This document shows, one piece after another, positions 1-6,324 of a DNA stretch of 6,324 nucleotides. Each line of letters opens with the position of its first letter. Position 1 is the first letter of the stretch. Under the pieces are notes generated by a model. The model ran no database searches. It was given only the letters and a program-made list of their open reading frames with translations, and had not been told where the DNA came from. The position numbers were made by a program, and so were the translations under genes. Source of the DNA: Phycisphaerae bacterium (GTDB lineage Bacteria > Planctomycetota > Phycisphaerae > Sedimentisphaerales > UBA12454); NCBI GenBank assembly GCA_028712345.1, contig JAQTQF010000112.1:1-6324 (forward strand). The letters run 5' to 3'.

Positions 1-1629
1 TCTCATAAGTTTGGTATTAATATTCTGTAACTCTGCGGTTCGCTGTGCGACTCTCTGCTCAAGTTCGGAATGAGCCTTTTTAAGCCGCTCATCGGCCTTG
101 AGTCTTTCAGTTATATCCTGACCTGTTGACAGCAAGCCGATTACCTTGCCGTTATAATCTCTTAAAGTTCTGCCGTACCATTCAATATGCCGCAGTCTGC
201 TGTTTTTTGTAACTATGGGGTTTATGTTAGCGTCAATATGGATATTATGCACTGCCTCCTGAAAAACACGGGTTACTTTCTGCCTATATTCAAAGGGCAG
301 AAAAACATTAAACCAGTTCTTGCCCTTAACTTCCTCGAGTTTATAACCTGACAGTTTCTCGAAATATGGATTGAAAGTTACGATATTTGCATCGTTATCC
401 AAAACCAGAACGATAGTTTGAGCGGTTTCAATCAGTCTCTTTGCAAAATCCCTTTCCTGTTTCAATTCTTTTTTATAATCAAATCTTTTCAGAGTTATAG
501 CCAAATCTTTTGCTGCTGTCTCGAGAAACTCAATTTCTGATTCTGTCCAGGGTCGGCTATCGGTGCAGTTATCGAAACTTATAAAGCCCTTCAGTTGGTC
601 ATCAATCAGCACGGGAACGACAAGCAGTGCTTTTATCTGCAGTGAGTTCCAATGATCGAATTGTTCAGGCGGAAAATTTTTCGCGCCAAAGCTTATGTAT
701 CCGCCGTTTGTCAGCGTCTTGTACCACCCCGGGAAAATTTCTCCGAAAAAGCGTTTTTCTACCAGCTCTGTCGGCACAGGCAAGAATTTTTCATTGCGGC
801 GCCATTGCATTTTTCGTTTAAAGGACATATCGAGATTGTCATCGGTAACTTTTAAGAATATATGTACTCTATCGGCGCCGGAAGCGGGCCCTAAAGCGTT
901 AAGAAATTCTTCATATTTTATTTCCGATATTGAGAGCAAAAGTATCCCTGCCGCTTTATCAAGAGCTTCGAGATATTGTTTGTGTCTGGCCAGTTCCTGT
1001 TCCCGCTGTTTTCTTTCGGTAATATCTCTTGCTACGCCGCACATACTGACAGGCCTGTCGTTTTTGTCTTTTATGAGCCATGTCCGGCACTCGACGATAA
1101 ATGTACTGCCATCCTGAGCTGTGTTAACAATTTCTCCCGACCATTTGCCTTTTTCAAGAGTAGTTTGAATTATTTCCTGCTGAGTTGCGCCTAAAGAGGA
1201 GTCGTCACCGAAGATTTTAACTGACTTACCGCGAAGTTCATCTTTGTTACTCTTGATCCAGTTGCATTCGGTTTGATTTACATAGATAATTTTTCCCTCG
1301 AGGTCTGTTGCTGTAACGCCATCGCCGATTTCGTCAAGCAGCATCGCCTGAAAACGAAGCTGTTCCTCTGATTTGGTCAGTTCTTTATGGGCTTTGCGTA
1401 ATTCAAACCATCTTCTGAAGCAGAATATCATCATTACTGCCGCCAGAAAGGCGATTGCAAGCAGCAATTTGTCATATTGAAGGTGCCCGGTACTTGAGGA
1501 CCGGTAAAATCCTTCAAAAAAACCAAGATGATTTATGAACTCGAACAGGATGACCGCCAGAACAATTGCCGCGGCAAATTCTATTTTTGCCTTATTTGTC
1601 GAAAACAAACTGTCTTTTCCTCTGTTCAT
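1..1629 (-). CDS. Membrane-anchored PAS-GAF-PAS sensor, probable histidine kinase (3' part outside window)
   Basis: The first 543 codons are open from ATG at 1629 to the left edge. Two hydrophobic helices are visible, residues about 17-38 and 54-72, joined by a loop of only about 15 residues, so there is no periplasmic sensor domain. Next come a short charged helix (about 76-95), a PAS domain with PAC end (about 96-207, ending GVARDITERKQ), a GAF domain (about 220-382, with PVLIDDQLKGFISFDN and WTESEIEFLETAA), a second PAS/PAC (about 394-510, ending STGQDITERL) and a coiled coil (about 511-540). In such proteins this coiled coil usually leads into HisKA and HATPase domains. That makes a hybrid or simple histidine kinase the best guess; a diguanylate cyclase or other output is possible because the catalytic part is not seen. 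The ligand is unknown. ATG 1629 is chosen because it directly precedes the first membrane helix. The frame stays open upstream to a stop at 1789-1791, but only a TTG (1756-1758) offers an alternative start there. Confidence 0.88.
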   Translation of the reverse strand, partial: MNRGKDSLFSTNKAKIEFAAAIVLAVILFEFINHLGFFEGFYRSSSTGHLQYDKLLLAIAFLAAVMMIFCFRRWFELRKAHKELTKSEEQLRFQAMLLDEIGDGVTATDLEGKIIYVNQTECNWIKSNKDELRGKSVKIFGDDSSLGATQQEIIQTTLEKGKWSGEIVNTAQDGSTFIVECRTWLIKDKNDRPVSMCGVARDITERKQREQELARHKQYLEALDKAAGILLLSISEIKYEEFLNALGPASGADRVHIFLKVTDDNLDMSFKRKMQWRRNEKFLPVPTELVEKRFFGEIFPGWYKTLTNGGYISFGAKNFPPEQFDHWNSLQIKALLVVPVLIDDQLKGFISFDNCTDSRPWTESEIEFLETAAKDLAITLKRFDYKKELKQERDFAKRLIETAQTIVLVLDNDANIVTFNPYFEKLSGYKLEEVKGKNWFNVFLPFEYRQKVTRVFQEAVHNIHIDANINPIVTKNSRLRHIEWYGRTLRDYNGKVIGLLSTGQDITERLKADERLKKAHSELEQRVAQRTAELQNINTKLMR

Positions 1630-1641
1630 AATTCGTAAAAA

Positions 1642-1647
1642 CTTCTC
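1642..1647 (-). promoter_or_regulatory. Weak candidate ribosome binding site of the sensor gene
   Basis: On the minus strand GAGAAG lies 12 bases before the ATG at 1629. It is only a partial Shine-Dalgarno match and the spacing is long. No better purine-rich site is closer, which fits the weak use of such sites in Planctomycetes but also leaves the start codon not fully settled. Confidence 0.3.
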
Positions 1648-1790
1648 AAATATCAGGGTTATCCTGAAAGAATGACACTTTTTCTGCCTGGTAACAAGCA
1701 GGGGGACTCTTGGTTGCGTTTTCCTCGTGGTTGCTAAACCGCTTTTAAAACAGGTCAATCTATTGCTGAAGAAGGCCCTTGCCTTTAGCT

Positions 1791-1847
1791 ATTATACAGC
1801 GATACTGTAAGTTGGAACAGGATATTTATTAGTGGTGGTCTTGTCAA
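1791..1847 (-). promoter_or_regulatory. Tentative sigma70-type promoter(s) for the sensor gene
   Basis: Reading the minus strand, a perfect TTGACA (1842-1847) is followed after 17 bases by TATCCT (1819-1824), a 4 of 6 match to the -10 box. A perfect TATAAT lies further down at 1791-1796 but has no good -35 box at the right distance. Either would give a leader of roughly 155-185 bases before the ATG at 1629. This is motif matching in AT-rich DNA, so the support is modest. Confidence 0.35.
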
Positions 1848-1973
1848 TAAGCAATAGTAGCATTTTTTGGCAAAATTTCTGTTTTTACCAACTGATTAGG
1901 AAGAAGGGATTATTATAGATACAACAAATACGGTGAAGATATATCCTGATTAAACGGATTGATTTGGGATAAT

Positions 1974-2007
1974 AAAAAAAGCTCCCGTTTTTTAGCGGGA
2001 GCTTTTT
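1974..2007 (-). terminator. Rho-independent terminator of the large surface-protein gene
   Basis: GCTCCCG (1981-1987) pairs perfectly with CGGGAGC (1996-2002) around an 8-base loop. Flanking A (1974-1980) and T (2003-2007) runs can extend the stem by five A-T pairs. Read on the minus strand, the stem is followed by seven T residues, the classical form, and it begins 24 bases after the TAA stop at 2031-2033. The T run on the other side is also five bases long, so weak activity in the plus direction is possible, but no plus-strand gene approaches it. Confidence 0.93.
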
Positions 2008-2030
2008 GTTTGCGGTTTTTATTAAGACAC

Positions 2031-5000
2031 TTACTGTACCAGGCCGTCTCTTGTATTCCACCACGAGGAAATGAGCTCATTACCTACGTCATCCTTTATA
2101 TGGACTCTGTACGAAGAAGGATTTGAAGTTGTAAAGTAATAGAACTGTGAGGTGGAGTATATCACCGGCTGAGAACTGTCTGCCGGAGTAAACCATCCGC
2201 TGTCAATACCGCTGCCGGCACATTCAAACCAGTATGAAACCGGCGGGTTATCATCATCCGTTGCTGCCACGGCCACCATATAATGTTCCCAGTGAACCCC
2301 GTCGTAGGCCACAGCATAAGGCGTTACAAACCACAATCCATTTACTGTCGGAGTATAAACCGGATAGGTCTGGTCAGGAGCGGTGTAGTCCATCCGCACC
2401 CGGACAGAAATTGACGCAAGAGTTTCGTTTTGGTTTATCGTTTTATCCCGTGCCTTGACCTTGTATTCATAGACAGCATTAGGCTCAAGGTCGAAATCTT
2501 CATAAATTGGGCTGTCCTGCCAGCCGCTGTCGTTTCCGCCGGGATTGCCGCTCAGTTCATAGAAGTAGTATTGCACACCGCAGGGGTCGTCGATGGCGGT
2601 TGTTGCAATCATCGCAATCGAATTCGGCGATGTCGGATAAGGCATTATTGCCCATGTCATCTGATTCGGCTCAGGAGGAGTCCAGTCTTCTCCCGGCACG
2701 GCATAAACTTTTGGAAAGCTCCAGCCGGTTTCGTTACCGCGAGCGTCTCGAGCCTGAACCTTATAGCCGTACAGCGTCTTGAAGGTAAGCCCCGTATCTG
2801 TGAAGTTCGGATCGCTGAACCAACCGAGGTATGCTATGCTTCCATCATAGTTCTCACGGCAGAAACGATATTCTACCGGCGAGCCGGAATAATCCTTCGC
2901 CGTTGTTGCTCGCATAGTAATTTCGTTCAAACCTGCGGAACGCGGCAAAATTTGCCATGTCATCGGGTCCGGTGTCGGCGGTGTAGTTTCTTCTTTATTC
3001 CAGTATTCTGCGAATAGAGCGAAGTCCTCAAAGTTAACATTACCGTCTTCGGTTAAATCGCTTCCGTGACAGAAATACGGGAATGTACAATTTTCAAAGA
3101 GCCAGTCGTGAGCGAATATCCATAAGTCGCTCATATCAACCTGGCCATCATAGTTCAAATCGCCGGGCAAATCGCTATTGAGCAGATAATGGAATCCCAT
3201 ATCCGTGTTGCCGTTATCGATAGCCAAAGCGAATTTTGTTGAATGGTCTGTTCTCGTGGTATGTCTGAACAGGTTGCTGTCTGCAGCCAGTCCGAAGCCG
3301 GAATCGACGCATGGACTTGTTGTTGTCTGGCCGGTTGGCTGACTGAGATAACAATTACCCCAGTAACCGTTAATAAACAGCGGGCTGTCCAAACTTGTAC
3401 CTGGCAGATTGCCGCTGCCCCAGAGCAGCTTACAGCCGCTTGCGGTATCGACAAATGTGCCGGTTTGAGCGTTTCGTACATCACTGTAACTTACGGATAC
3501 CGTGGCAGGATACTTATCAGCCGCCGAAAATGGGCTGCCGATGGCTATTGATTTGCCATATTCTGCATTATTATTCCAGATAATACTGTTGATTATATCT
3601 ACGGAAGCTTCATAAGCGCAACTGACCCCGCCGCCGAGACCGGTTGAGAAACTGCTGCCGGCAGGGGTAGTGTTACTTGTTATTGTGCAGTTTGACAGCG
3701 ACAATTTCGTGTTCCAGTTAGCTGAAATACCTCCGCCGTCTATATCGGCTGTGTTATTTCTAATAAGGCAGTTGTGCATATTCGGTTCAAATGTGCCTGA
3801 GAAATATGCTGCGCCGCCGGATGTATAGGCTCTGTTGCCTGCGAAAGAGCAGTCATAAAATTTTGTACTGCCTGAAGTAACATAAGCTCCGCCGCCCTGT
3901 CCCTGTCCGCCGCGACCGCCTGCTGCATCCGGGCTGATTGCGGTATTGTTTACGAAATCGCAATCGAATAATATTGAATCGCTGTTGATGAGCAGTATTC
4001 CGCCGCCGAGCATTGCCTGGCCGTCATAGAAACCGCTGCTGCTTATGCGCGAGGAGATATTTTCCCAGTAGATTGCACCTCCTGCACAGGCGCGGTTATT
4101 TATGAATTCGCAGTTTTTCAGGACTGGTTTTGCCGAATTTTCCGCACAAAGTGCGCCACCGTAACTTATGGTCGAGTCGTAAAGCACACCGATATCGGGG
4201 TTGTTGTAATCCGGTGCGTCGGAACCGCTGATTTGGCCGTAGGCATAGGCTTCGTTGTCAATGAATATACAATCAGTGAAGCTCGTCTCGCTACCGGCAT
4301 CTACATAAGCAGCGCCGCCGAATGAATCTATTGCATAATGCTCCATTGGATACCCAAAAGACATATCGGAACCGCTAATACCGCAGACACCGCCATAGGC
4401 GCGGTTGCCCTGGAACAGGCAGCCCTCGAATTCGGAGTTGCTGTTAGGGTCGCAGTAAACAGCGCCGCCGTAACCGCTATATCTCCAGTATTCTTCATAT
4501 GGTCCGAAGTCCCATACCTGTCCCCATACTCCGCCGTTCGGGTCGCCCCAGGACCCGCCATGCCCCCATCTTCCGGTGGCATCTCCGCCGTTGCTGCCTC
4601 GTACCCAGCAGTCTATGAAATCACAGTTCTTGAATATCGGGCTGCCGTTATAGATACCTACAGCGCCGCCTCTTGCCCATCCTGCCCATCCGCCATCGCC
4701 GTAGTCGCCCTCGCCGTCGCAGGCATTTTCGGCCAGCGCCGAACACCTTACGAATCGGCAGTTACGGATTGTCGGTGAGGCATTCACTATTTTAATGGCG
4801 CCGCCGTCAATGGAAAGGCCGTTAATCCCGTCGCCTGAATTCGGGTCGTGTGCGTAGTCAGCTCCGCAGTCAAGGCTGCCTGGGAAATAGTGAGCATCCT
4901 GGATAGTTATGCCGTCGATTATCGTGGACCTGTCAACATTTTGAATATCGAATCCGTTGGCCTGGATGATAGTTTTAGCGACTGTGCAGGGGTCGGCGGG

Positions 5001-6324
5001 GTTTGTTCCGGTAATAGTAACATTTTTTCCGTTAATGGTAATTCTTGAATAGTCGTAGTTGGCTTGCTGGCCGTAATATGTCCCCTGCGAGAGTATAATC
5101 TTATCGCCGTTTCCGGCGCCTTCAATCGCGGCCTGCAGGGACGGATAATCGACCGGTACAGTTAATACTCTCTGTGGTCTAAGTAAAACGCTAACGGTTT
5201 TGTTGCCGTTCATAGTTACATAATTTACGGTGCTGAAAGAACTATTATTACTTGTACCTGACCAGCTTACGAGGCAGTAACCATTGGCAGGCGTTACGGT
5301 AAGCTCTACAACGGTTCCTTCGGGGTATGTACCGCTTAAAGGCGTTATCGAGCCCATACTGGTATCGTTGACACTGGCGGTAAGCGTGTATGTCGGTATA
5401 GCTTCAAACTCAACGGTAACTGTTTTATCTTCGGACATCGTTACGGTATTATTTGGGTCTTTCAGTAAATCGTCATCTGTGCCTGTCCATTTTTTAACCT
5501 TGTAACCGTAATTTGGCGTTGCCGTAAGCTGGGCAACAGTTCCCCTGAGGTATTTGCCGTTATGGCTTGAAGGCAAAGGCCAGGTTGCAACCGAACCCAT
5601 GGCCGTATTAGCATCGATAGTTAATTGGTAATAGGTCGCGCCTGTCTTGTAGTGATAGCCCATATCGACCATATTGGCGTCAAATACACCGTCGGTTTGG
5701 GTCGTATAATTTTCAAGCCGGGCAGCGATAGCCGTCAAACCGCCTCTGTCGATGCAGAAGCTGTTGACATCCTGGCCGGCAGATATGCGGCTCAGATAAT
5801 ATCCGAGTACGAAATTCGGGTCTTCGTGAATATTATTACTGCTGACATCATCCCAGCCGGTAACACTGTTCCAATAATTCAGGACGCAGCCGTTTTCCGT
5901 ATAAACAGATACAGACGCAGTGGTAGCCAGGTCGATAGCCTGTATAACAGCTTCCGAAGCCGTGCTGCCGTCTGGAGCTTCAATAAGCACACCGCCTGTA
6001 TTGATTGCCAGACTGTTAAAATAAGATGTTGCAGTTGCATTGCCGACACCGCCACCTGTAAGTATTGAATATATACTTATGTTTTTGCTGTTTGCCGCAT
6101 CTGTAACAGTTATGCGTGTATAATCAGTATTCGGTTCGGGGTCGTGCGGCGGGGCATCTCCCATAAGAATTATAATTTTCTTTATATTACTGTCGCTTCG
6201 CCATGTTCCCAGCGAATTACCGTCTATGCTGTGCATCAATGCCGAATAGACAGACTCTTCCCAGTCATTGCCTCCGGACGGCGTCAGCCCGTCAATAGCA
6301 GATTGAATCACATTTTTGTCTGTG
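2031..6324 (-). CDS. Large modular surface or secreted protein: vWA, InlB-like repeats, parallel beta-helix, dockerin, Fn3-like modules (5' end outside window)
   Basis: About 1430 residues are visible. The frame runs off the right edge and the vWA domain is already under way there, so the GTG at 6311 is an internal valine and the true start and any signal peptide are not seen. Residues are numbered here from that GTG. Order: C-terminal half of a vWA domain (1-132), a beta-helix end piece (about 133-221), two InlB-like repeats (226-378), a right-handed beta-helix (379-1042), a dockerin-like domain (1049-1106) and three Fn3-like modules (1115-1426). There are no membrane helices, LPXTG, PEP-CTERM or other sorting tail; the protein ends SWWNTRDGLVQ. 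Known roles of these families are adhesion, calcium binding and polysaccharide binding or cleavage. No catalytic site of a lyase or hydrolase is recognisable, so the function and substrate are unknown. An extracellular adhesin or carbohydrate-related protein is inference. A terminator follows at once, so it ends its transcription unit. Confidence 0.93.
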   Translation of the reverse strand, partial: TDKNVIQSAIDGLTPSGGNDWEESVYSALMHSIDGNSLGTWRSDSNIKKIIILMGDAPPHDPEPNTDYTRITVTDAANSKNISIYSILTGGGVGNATATSYFNSLAINTGGVLIEAPDGSTASEAVIQAIDLATTASVSVYTENGCVLNYWNSVTGWDDVSSNNIHEDPNFVLGYYLSRISAGQDVNSFCIDRGGLTAIAARLENYTTQTDGVFDANMVDMGYHYKTGATYYQLTIDANTAMGSVATWPLPSSHNGKYLRGTVAQLTATPNYGYKVKKWTGTDDDLLKDPNNTVTMSEDKTVTVEFEAIPTYTLTASVNDTSMGSITPLSGTYPEGTVVELTVTPANGYCLVSWSGTSNNSSFSTVNYVTMNGNKTVSVLLRPQRVLTVPVDYPSLQAAIEGAGNGDKIILSQGTYYGQQANYDYSRITINGKNVTITGTNPADPCTVAKTIIQANGFDIQNVDRSTIIDGITIQDAHYFPGSLDCGADYAHDPNSGDGINGLSIDGGAIKIVNASPTIRNCRFVRCSALAENACDGEGDYGDGGWAGWARGGAVGIYNGSPIFKNCDFIDCWVRGSNGGDATGRWGHGGSWGDPNGGVWGQVWDFGPYEEYWRYSGYGGAVYCDPNSNSEFEGCLFQGNRAYGGVCGISGSDMSFGYPMEHYAIDSFGGAAYVDAGSETSFTDCIFIDNEAYAYGQISGSDAPDYNNPDIGVLYDSTISYGGALCAENSAKPVLKNCEFINNRACAGGAIYWENISSRISSSGFYDGQAMLGGGILLINSDSILFDCDFVNNTAISPDAAGGRGGQGQGGGAYVTSGSTKFYDCSFAGNRAYTSGGAAYFSGTFEPNMHNCLIRNNTADIDGGGISANWNTKLSLSNCTITSNTTPAGSSFSTGLGGGVSCAYEASVDIINSIIWNNNAEYGKSIAIGSPFSAADKYPATVSVSYSDVRNAQTGTFVDTASGCKLLWGSGNLPGTSLDSPLFINGYWGNCYLSQPTGQTTTSPCVDSGFGLAADSNLFRHTTRTDHSTKFALAIDNGNTDMGFHYLLNSDLPGDLNYDGQVDMSDLWIFAHDWLFENCTFPYFCHGSDLTEDGNVNFEDFALFAEYWNKEETTPPTPDPMTWQILPRSAGLNEITMRATTAKDYSGSPVEYRFCRENYDGSIAYLGWFSDPNFTDTGLTFKTLYGYKVQARDARGNETGWSFPKVYAVPGEDWTPPEPNQMTWAIMPYPTSPNSIAMIATTAIDDPCGVQYYFYELSGNPGGNDSGWQDSPIYEDFDLEPNAVYEYKVKARDKTINQNETLASISVRVRMDYTAPDQTYPVYTPTVNGLWFVTPYAVAYDGVHWEHYMVAVAATDDDNPPVSYWFECAGSGIDSGWFTPADSSQPVIYSTSQFYYFTTSNPSSYRVHIKDDVGNELISSWWNTRDGLVQ
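2034..2969 (-). repeat. Three tandem Fn3-like modules at the C terminus
   Basis: Residues about 1115-1207, 1215-1308 and 1309-1426. The first two begin DPMTWQILP and NQMTWAIMP after a TPP linker. All three carry an ATT or AATD strand, a YxF strand, a GW-F/Q-x-x-P segment and a Y-x-Y-K-V-x-A-R-D or YRVHIKDDVGNE final strand. The third is the most diverged. They resemble fibronectin type III or related Ig-like folds, typical spacers or binding modules of secreted proteins. Confidence 0.78.
2994..3167 (-). other. Dockerin type I-like calcium-binding domain, internal
   Basis: Residues 1049-1106 contain two EF-hand-like loops. Loop one has D1051, N1053, D1055, D1059 and D1062, followed by the helix LWIFAHDWL. 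Loop two has D1085, T1087, D1089, N1093 and D1096, followed by FALFAEYW. Cysteines 1075 and 1081 lie in the linker and may pair. In Phycisphaerae such domains are common in many secreted proteins and are not evidence of a cellulosome. Unusually for a classical dockerin it is not at the C terminus. Confidence 0.9.
3186..5177 (-). other. Right-handed parallel beta-helix domain
   Basis: Residues 379-1042. It opens with the usual entry: VPVDYPSLQAAIEGAGNGDKI, then ILSQGTYYG and strands such as VTITGTN and IIDGITIQD. At least 11 rungs of the form T-x-x-N-C-x-F-x-x-N-x-A start near residues 511, 556, 624, 674, 727, 752, 777, 814, 841, 868 and 902. Most alternate with a GGA-x-Y turn. It closes with a cap ending DMGFHY (1037-1042). 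Relatives include polysaccharide lyases, NosD-like proteins and adhesins, but no lyase catalytic residues could be assigned, so enzymatic activity is not claimed. Confidence 0.88.
5178..5636 (-). repeat. Two tandem InlB-like (divergent B-repeat) modules
   Basis: Residues 226-302 and 306-378 share one pattern: a YxLT strand, then an MGSV or MGSI turn, G-T-V-x-x-L-T-x-T-P-x-x-G-Y, a KKW or VSW strand, and VTMxxxKTVxV near the end. This fits the divergent InlB B-repeat family (Flg_new_2 type), a small beta domain used as a spacer or binding module in bacterial surface proteins. The assignment is from pattern recognition, not a profile search. Confidence 0.82.
5649..5834 (-). other. Orphan beta-helix C-terminal piece following the vWA domain
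   Basis: Residues 160-221 read NIHEDPNFVLGYYLS..., then FCIDRGG, and end in DMGYHY. This is the layout that closes planctomycete parallel beta-helix domains, and it recurs in this same protein at residues 974-1042 (SPLF...CYLSQPTGQ...SPCVDSG...DMGFHY). Here almost no helix precedes it; the vWA domain does instead. Confidence 0.65.
5916..6324 (-). other. C-terminal half of a von Willebrand factor A domain
   Basis: Residues 1-132 of the large protein, plus four codons upstream. The segment LTPSGGNDWEES (9-20) matches the GGxD-x-x-E signature of vWA domains of the hemicentin-like type. KKIIILMGDAPPHDP (44-58) is the strand carrying the last metal-site aspartate (D52). It is followed by ISIYSILTGG (78-87) and the final helices. 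The DxSxS metal motif should lie just beyond the right edge. These domains bind a divalent metal and protein ligands, usually outside the cell in such proteins. Confidence 0.85.

Larger units (their letters stand above)
1630..1973. other. Intergenic region without a recognisable gene
   Basis: This 344-base stretch carries no convincing ORF, tRNA or known RNA motif on either strand. Besides the tentative promoter and ribosome binding site it contains three small structures. A short inverted repeat AAGGC-4-GCCTT lies at 1772-1785. A weak hairpin CCTG-8-CAGG lies at 1687-1702. A direct repeat of TGGTTGC occurs at 1711-1717 and 1728-1734. None is strong enough to name a regulatory element. Confidence 0.6.

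Noticed and set aside
695..1117. Plus-strand ORF of 140 codons and overlapping shorter ones at 627-1194.
   Set aside because: They lie antisense to the PAS-GAF-PAS gene, have no recognisable domain and have low-complexity Ser/Cys/Phe-rich products typical of shadow frames.
1684..1740. Minus-strand AGCAACC...ACGCAACC...GTTACC resembles pieces of a class I cyclic-di-GMP riboswitch.
   Set aside because: The conserved stems and the GGGACGCAAAGCC-like core are missing and the pieces cannot be folded into the expected three-helix form, so the likeness is probably chance.
2430..3017. Plus-strand ORF of 195 codons.
   Set aside because: It is antisense to the dockerin and Fn3-like part of the large gene; the product is Arg/Cys/His-rich with no family resemblance.
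3155..3484. Minus-strand ORF of 109 codons in another frame, and similar ones at 3740-3928, 4328-4582 and 4919-5125.
   Set aside because: They lie wholly inside the large gene in a different frame, with no ribosome binding site or recognisable product.
4338..4778. Plus-strand ORF of 146 codons rich in Ala and Val.
   Set aside because: It is the shadow of the Gly-rich beta-helix region, where GGC/GCC-type codons read as alanine on the other strand.
3186..5177. Polysaccharide lyase or pectate lyase activity for the beta-helix.
   Set aside because: The fold fits, but no catalytic Lys/Arg or calcium-site pattern of a lyase family could be identified, so only the fold is reported.
5625..6068. 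Plus-strand ORF of 147 codons.
   Set aside because: It overlaps the vWA and cap coding region antisense and has no domain or start signal.

Overview
The window holds two protein-coding genes, both on the minus strand and both cut by a window edge, separated by a gap of about 400 bp. The right two thirds (2031 to the right edge) is the 3' part of a very large open frame for a modular, presumably secreted or cell-surface protein. The left quarter (1 to 1629) is the 5' part of a membrane-anchored PAS-GAF-PAS sensor protein, probably a histidine kinase whose catalytic end lies outside the window.

The organism is most likely a bacterium of the Planctomycetes, class Phycisphaerae (for example an uncultured sediment or anaerobic lineage). 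This is inferred from the large protein's style: a right-handed beta-helix that closes with a DMGFHY motif, runs straight into a dockerin-type calcium domain (two loops of the DLNYDGQVD kind followed by WIFAHDW), and continues into PPTPDPMTW Fn3-like modules. This combination is typical of that group. No rRNA, tRNA or taxonomic marker gene is present to confirm it.

Layout, from right to left (direction of transcription). 6324-5916: second half of a von Willebrand factor A (vWA) domain. 5834-5649: a piece that looks like the end of a beta-helix domain. 5636-5178: two InlB-like repeats. 5177-3186: a long parallel beta-helix with at least 11 recognisable rungs and glycine-rich loops. 3167-2994: a dockerin-like domain. 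2969-2034: three Fn3-like modules to the stop codon. A strong intrinsic terminator follows at 1974-2007. Next comes an AT-rich non-coding stretch with a tentative promoter, and then the sensor gene from 1629 to the left edge.

The terminator and the gap suggest the two genes are separate transcription units, so a functional link is not shown by the sequence. No mobile element, CRISPR array, RNA gene or toxin/defence cassette was seen. I found no convincing new system. The most interesting aspect is the architecture of the large protein, especially a vWA domain joined to an orphan beta-helix end that is repeated about 820 residues later.
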